Of a stretch of 17,681 nt of DNA, positions 14,466 to 17,681 are shown in pieces (position 1 is the first letter of the stretch; every line of letters starts with the position of its first letter). The notes beneath the pieces were generated by a model. The model was not told the DNA's origin and ran no database searches. It saw nothing but the letters and a program-made list of their open reading frames with translations. Source of the DNA: Alphaproteobacteria bacterium UBA1303 (GTDB taxonomy: Bacteria; Pseudomonadota; Alphaproteobacteria; Micropepsales; Micropepsaceae). The DNA lies in the NCBI GenBank assembly GCA_002307315.1, contig DBTZ01000002.1, forward strand, positions 1-17,681, given 5' to 3'. The translations under genes and the position numbers were made by a program.

Positions 14466-15329
14466 ATGGCCCATACCCGACTGCATCCGCCGCATCCCTT
14501 TTTGCTCGACCCTATCGTCAGCCGCGCCCTCGAAGAAGACCTCGGCCGCGCCGGCGACGTCACCTCCGCCCTGGTGGTGCCTTCTGACGTCCGTGCCAAG
14601 GCGTTCGTGGTGGCGCGCAAACCCGGCACCATCTGCGGCCTGACCGCCGTCGAAGCGGCCTTCCGCCTGATCGACCCTAAGCTTTACCTGCACGTCTCGG
14701 TTCACGACGGCGACAATGTCGGCCCCAACACCCGCCTTGCCATGGTGGAAGGTCCGGCCCGCGCCATTCTATCCGCCGAACGGGTAGGATTGAACTTCCT
14801 CGGGCACCTTTCCGGCATCGCCACCGCCACCCATGCGCTGGTCGCCCAGACCGAAGGCACCAAGGCCCGCATCGTCGATACGCGCAAAACCACGCCGGGC
14901 CTGCGCGTGCTGGAGAAATACGCCGTACGCTGCGGCGGCGGCGTCAACCACCGCTTCGGCCTCGACGATGCGATGCTGATCAAGGACAACCATCTGTCCG
15001 CCGCCGGCGGCATCCGGCAGGCGGTGGAACGCGCCCGCATGTCGATCGGCCACATGATCAAGGTCGAGGTCGAAGTCGATACCCTCGAACAATTGAACGA
15101 GGCGCTGGAGATAGGCGTCAGAACCATCATGCTCGACAATTTCAGCATCGCCGATCTGAAGCGCGCGGTCGCGACCGTGAACGGGCGGGCGCTGCTGGAA
15201 GCATCCGGCAACATCACCGTCGATACCGTGCGCGCGGTGGCCGAAACCGGCGTCGACTTCATTTCCTCCGGCGCCATCACCCACTCGGCGACGTGCATGG
15301 ACGTGGGACTCGATTTCGCCACCGAATGA
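14466..15329 (+). CDS. nadC: Nicotinate-nucleotide pyrophosphorylase (carboxylating)
   Basis: The 287-residue quinolinate phosphoribosyltransferase converts quinolinate and PRPP to nicotinate mononucleotide, CO2 and pyrophosphate. Conserved blocks are EEDLGRAGDVTS (23-34), the DTRKTTPGLR substrate loop (138-147), RCGGGVNHRFGLDDAMLIKDNH (155-176), and VEVEVDTLEQLNEAL plus IMLDNFS in the barrel. The ATG at 14466 is used; a TTG two codons earlier is possible. The ribosome binding site is weak. It is the last gene of the nad operon and ends before a strong terminator. Confidence 0.95.
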   Translation: MAHTRLHPPHPFLLDPIVSRALEEDLGRAGDVTSALVVPSDVRAKAFVVARKPGTICGLTAVEAAFRLIDPKLYLHVSVHDGDNVGPNTRLAMVEGPARAILSAERVGLNFLGHLSGIATATHALVAQTEGTKARIVDTRKTTPGLRVLEKYAVRCGGGVNHRFGLDDAMLIKDNHLSAAGGIRQAVERARMSIGHMIKVEVEVDTLEQLNEALEIGVRTIMLDNFSIADLKRAVATVNGRALLEASGNITVDTVRAVAETGVDFISSGAITHSATCMDVGLDFATE

Positions 15330-15364
15330 CGCCCCTTCCGCAATGGCCGTGCCGTAAGAAAATT

Positions 15365-15402
15365 AAAAAAAAGGCGAGCGGACTTTCCGCTCGCTTTTTT
15401 TT
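15365..15402. terminator. Bidirectional intrinsic terminator, nadC / cell wall hydrolase
   Basis: A perfect 9-bp stem GCGAGCGGA (15374-15382) with TCCGCTCGC (15386-15394) over a 3-nt loop is flanked by eight A (15365-15372) and eight T (15395-15402). Both strands therefore show a hairpin followed by a T-run. It lies between the convergent nadC and hydrolase genes. Confidence 0.95.
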
Positions 15403-15422
15403 AAACAGCCGCCCGAGGAATA

Positions 15423-16166
15423 TTACATCGTCCGCTCGCCGCCGTGATGGCGGTAGAAGATGTGATTGCCGATTTGAACCGTCGGGGTCAGCACGAACGA
15501 CCAATCCGGCTGCACCGTGGTGGCGTGGAAGCTGGTCGCGCCTTGCGTGGTGTTGCCCAGGCGTTCTTCGCTGGTGATGATCTTGGCGGCCAGCAACTGC
15601 GCCTGCATCCACGCGCCAGGCACCTTGGCCTTGCGCATCACGCCGTTGCAGGTGAACGAGAACTGGCAGCCCGACCGCAGTGCGCCGGAATAAACCACTT
15701 CGCAAATCGAATTGCCGTATTTGCCGGTACGCAGACGACGGAAGACGACTTCCGCCACGGCCTTCTCGCCCTTAACGCCTTCGCCGCGCGCTTCATAATA
15801 CAGCGCCTCCGAAAGGCACCGGTGTTCTCTCAGCAGTTTTTCCAACACCATTTGCTCGGTCGCCGAACGGAAGACCGGACGGCTGGCCATCGGCGCGGAA
15901 GCGGAATCGTCGTCGGCCTTGCTATCGTAACTGGCGTTTTCGGCACGGGCCGAGGCCGCGTTGACGGCAACACGCGGCGCCGCTGCGTTCGCACCTTGCA
16001 ACGGCTGCATCGCGCCGGCAACGACGACCGCAGACGTTTCGTTGTTACGCGGATGATAAGCCGCCGTCGCACCAACCGCTGCGCTGGCCGCCGCAAGAAT
16101 AATCGCAAAAGCACCTACAAGTATGCGGTCCGATCGAAGTATGGCGTCTTTGCTTTTTCTGCTCAT
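15423..16166 (-). CDS. SleB-type cell wall hydrolase
   Basis: The 247-residue product has a short charged N-terminus, one hydrophobic segment (about 15-37, a membrane anchor or uncleaved signal), an Ala/Ser-rich spacer (40-95), and a C-terminal Hydrolase_2 (SleB) domain starting at CLSEALYYEARGEGVKGEKAVAEVV (117-141), in which E120 or E125 is the probable catalytic acid. Cysteines at 117, 155, 167 and 173 could pair in the periplasm. SleB is a spore-cortex lytic enzyme in Bacillus, but alphaproteobacteria do not sporulate, and this group is thought to remodel peptidoglycan. The ATG at 16166 is chosen with a GGGGGA ribosome binding site; upstream in-frame sequence does not look coding. Confidence 0.87.
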   Translation of the reverse strand: MSRKSKDAILRSDRILVGAFAIILAAASAAVGATAAYHPRNNETSAVVVAGAMQPLQGANAAAPRVAVNAASARAENASYDSKADDDSASAPMASRPVFRSATEQMVLEKLLREHRCLSEALYYEARGEGVKGEKAVAEVVFRRLRTGKYGNSICEVVYSGALRSGCQFSFTCNGVMRKAKVPGAWMQAQLLAAKIITSEERLGNTTQGATSFHATTVQPDWSFVLTPTVQIGNHIFYRHHGGERTM

Positions 16167-16300
16167 AGGGTTCGTCCCCCTTCGGATTTGTGTGTCGAAA
16201 ATTCGGCGTCTCTTCCGAACGGTTCCCCTGCCCCCCATCCAATCTTCATGCCGCAGGTTTTGTGGCCAAGAAAACCCGAATCGTCAAACAAAAAATGCAA

Positions 16301-16327
16301 ATTCGTGACACGGCGTCATTCGCGACA
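16301..16327. repeat. Short direct repeat ATTCGYGACA upstream of the hydrolase gene
   Basis: ATTCGTGACA (16301-16310) and ATTCGCGACA (16318-16327) match at 9 of 10 positions with a 17-bp period. They lie about 135-160 bases upstream of the hydrolase start, next to the ppdK terminator. A regulator site is possible. The remainder of the 16167-16300 gap shows no gene; TTGACG on the minus strand near 16290 is a weak -35 candidate. Confidence 0.3.
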
Positions 16328-16369
16328 AAAAAATGAGGGAATCCCTGCATTTTCGGGATTCCCTCATTT
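16327..16369 (-). terminator. Intrinsic terminator of ppdK
   Basis: A perfect 15-bp stem (16331-16345 with 16355-16369, outer arm AAATGAGGGAATCCC) over a 9-nt loop is followed on the minus strand by a T-run (complement of A 16327-16333, partly within the stem). It lies about 35 nt after the ppdK stop. Confidence 0.92.
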
Positions 16370-16403
16370 CATTCCGTATACGGACTAATCCGTACGAATC
16401 GAC

Positions 16404-17681
16404 TTACTTCTGCACTTTCAACGCAGACTGCGCCGCGGCAAGCCGCGCAACCGGAACGCGGAACGGCGAGCAGGACACGTAATCGAGACCGGCTTCCTGG
16501 CAGATCAGGATCGATTCGGGATCGCCGCCATGTTCGCCGCAGATGCCGATGGTGATGTCGGGACGGGTCTTCTTGCCCCGTTCGGCGGCGATCTTGATCA
16601 GTTCGCCGACGCCGTCGCGATCGATGGTCACGAACGGATCGCGCATCAACAGGCCCTTCACCTGATATTCGGTGAGGAACGGGCCGGCATCGTCGCGGGA
16701 AACGCCCAGCGTGGTCTGCGTCAGATCGTTGGTGCCAAACGAGAAGAACTCGGCGGTTTCCGCCAACTCGCCGGCCCTAAGGGCGGCGCGCGGCAGTTCG
16801 ATCATGGTGCCGACCTTGTAGTGCGGCAGCTTGCCCCGCTCTTTCTTGATGTCTTCGGCGACCTTGGTGATGACTTCCTTGAGGGTGTCGAGCTCGGCCT
16901 TGAAGGCGACCACCGGGATCATGATCTCGACGTTCACCTTGCTTCCCTCGGCCTCGACGTTGAGCGCGGCTTCGAGAATGGCGCGCGCCTGCATCGCGGT
17001 GATTTCCGGGAAGGTAACGCCCAGACGGCAGCCGCGATGACCGAGCATCGGGTTGAACTCGTGCAACGCATTGCACTTGGCCTTCAGCTTGGCGACCGAA
17101 ACGCCGGCGGCGGACGCAACCGACGCGAACTCTTCCTCCTTGTGGGGGACGAATTCGTGCAGCGGCGGATCGAGCAGGCGGATGATGACGGGCAGGCCCT
17201 TCATCACGCGGAAGATTTCTTCGAAATCGCCGCGTTGATAGGGCAGCAGCTTGGCCAGTGCCTTCTCGCGTTCCGGGATGGTCTCGGCGAGGATCATCTG
17301 GCGAACCGCGATGATGCGCTCGTTGTCGAAGAACATGTGCTCGGTGCGGCACAGACCTATGCCCTGGGCGCCGAAACCGATGGCGGTCTTGGCGTCGGTC
17401 GGAGTGTCGGCGTTGGTGAACACCTTGAGGGTGCGGATTTCGTCGGCCCACGTCATCAGCGTGTTGAAGTCGCCGGTCATTTCCGGCTGCTGCATCGGCA
17501 CGCGGCCTTTGTAGACGTTGCCCGAAGAACCGTCGATGGTGATGATCTCGCCCTTCTTGATGACGATATCGCCAGCCGTCATCGTGCCGGCTTCGGCATC
17601 GATGCGCAGGCTGCCGGCGCCGGCCACGCACGGACGGCCCATGCCGCGGGCGACCACCGCCGCGTGGCTGGTCATGCCGCC
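16404..17681 (-). CDS. ppdK: Pyruvate phosphate dikinase, C-terminal part (cut by window edge)
   Basis: Only the last 425 residues are present; the start lies beyond the right edge, and full PPDK is about 880 residues. The enzyme interconverts pyruvate, ATP and phosphate with PEP, AMP and pyrophosphate. The fragment opens with GGMTSHAAVVARGMG, whose His (fragment residue 6) is the phosphorylated swivelling residue. The PEP-binding barrel follows, with ICGEHGGDPES near the end, whose Cys (fragment residue 381) is the acid-base residue. The 375-residue spacing between these two matches known PPDK. YVSCSPFRVPVARLAAAQ is the typical C-terminus and distinguishes it from PEP synthase and PTS enzyme I. 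It is read towards the hydrolase gene but has its own terminator. Confidence 0.96.
   Translation of the reverse strand, partial: GGMTSHAAVVARGMGRPCVAGAGSLRIDAEAGTMTAGDIVIKKGEIITIDGSSGNVYKGRVPMQQPEMTGDFNTLMTWADEIRTLKVFTNADTPTDAKTAIGFGAQGIGLCRTEHMFFDNERIIAVRQMILAETIPEREKALAKLLPYQRGDFEEIFRVMKGLPVIIRLLDPPLHEFVPHKEEEFASVASAAGVSVAKLKAKCNALHEFNPMLGHRGCRLGVTFPEITAMQARAILEAALNVEAEGSKVNVEIMIPVVAFKAELDTLKEVITKVAEDIKKERGKLPHYKVGTMIELPRAALRAGELAETAEFFSFGTNDLTQTTLGVSRDDAGPFLTEYQVKGLLMRDPFVTIDRDGVGELIKIAAERGKKTRPDITIGICGEHGGDPESILICQEAGLDYVSCSPFRVPVARLAAAQSALKVQK

Noticed and set aside
15444..16388. Plus-strand frame opposite the SleB-type hydrolase
   Set aside because: The minus-strand protein has a proper membrane segment, Hydrolase_2 motif and terminator. 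This frame is composition-driven and continues through the ppdK terminator.
1..17681. CRISPR arrays, tRNA genes, riboswitches, IS or prophage genes
   Set aside because: Reading both strands I saw no regularly spaced repeats, cloverleaf-like sequences, recognisable riboswitch cores or transposase/integrase motifs. A covariance-model scan was not possible here.

Overview
This 17.7 kb window is GC-rich, gene-dense bacterial chromosome. It looks alphaproteobacterial, most like Rhodospirillales. The clues are the family flavour of the proteins (EF-G-like paralog, SleB-type hydrolase, PPDK, GST next to queG) and an interspersed palindromic repeat of a type I recall from alphaproteobacterial genomes. 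The lineage is an inference from memory, not a search. No phage, transposase, CRISPR array, rRNA or tRNA was seen. The content is mostly housekeeping metabolism, and I do not see a convincing new multi-gene defence or mobile system.

Left part (1-5276): a small DUF486-type membrane protein (+) meets a small lipoprotein gene (-) tail to tail with one base between the stop codons. Then, all on +, come a class I aspartate aminotransferase, a three-helix DUF4405-type membrane protein with a Gly/Pro-rich linker, and a 682-residue EF-G paralog. The paralog keeps the domain IV tip but has lost the catalytic histidine of switch II. A long hairpin closes the region between convergent genes.

Middle (5290-9726): a compact minus-strand operon galT-galK-galE plus a DegT/DnrJ-like PLP-fold gene. 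Its junctions are 4 bp overlap, 1 nt and 11 nt. It encodes the Leloir pathway from galactose to UDP-sugars, with an unassigned sugar-aminotransferase-like protein at the end. galK and the last gene appear to start with TTG. An AT-rich divergent promoter region separates it from a plus-strand pair, a glutathione S-transferase-like gene and queG (epoxyqueuosine reductase), which overlap by 20 bp.

Right part (11446-17681): a ~100 bp interspersed palindromic repeat, then the de novo NAD operon nadA-nadB-nadC (aspartate to nicotinate mononucleotide). Upstream of nadA lie a promoter, a leader hairpin and a perfect 21-bp palindrome overlapping a consensus -10 box, which looks like an operator for an NAD-responsive repressor. 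nadC ends at a bidirectional intrinsic terminator shared with a minus-strand SleB-type cell wall hydrolase. The window closes with the C-terminal half of pyruvate phosphate dikinase (-), which has its own strong terminator.
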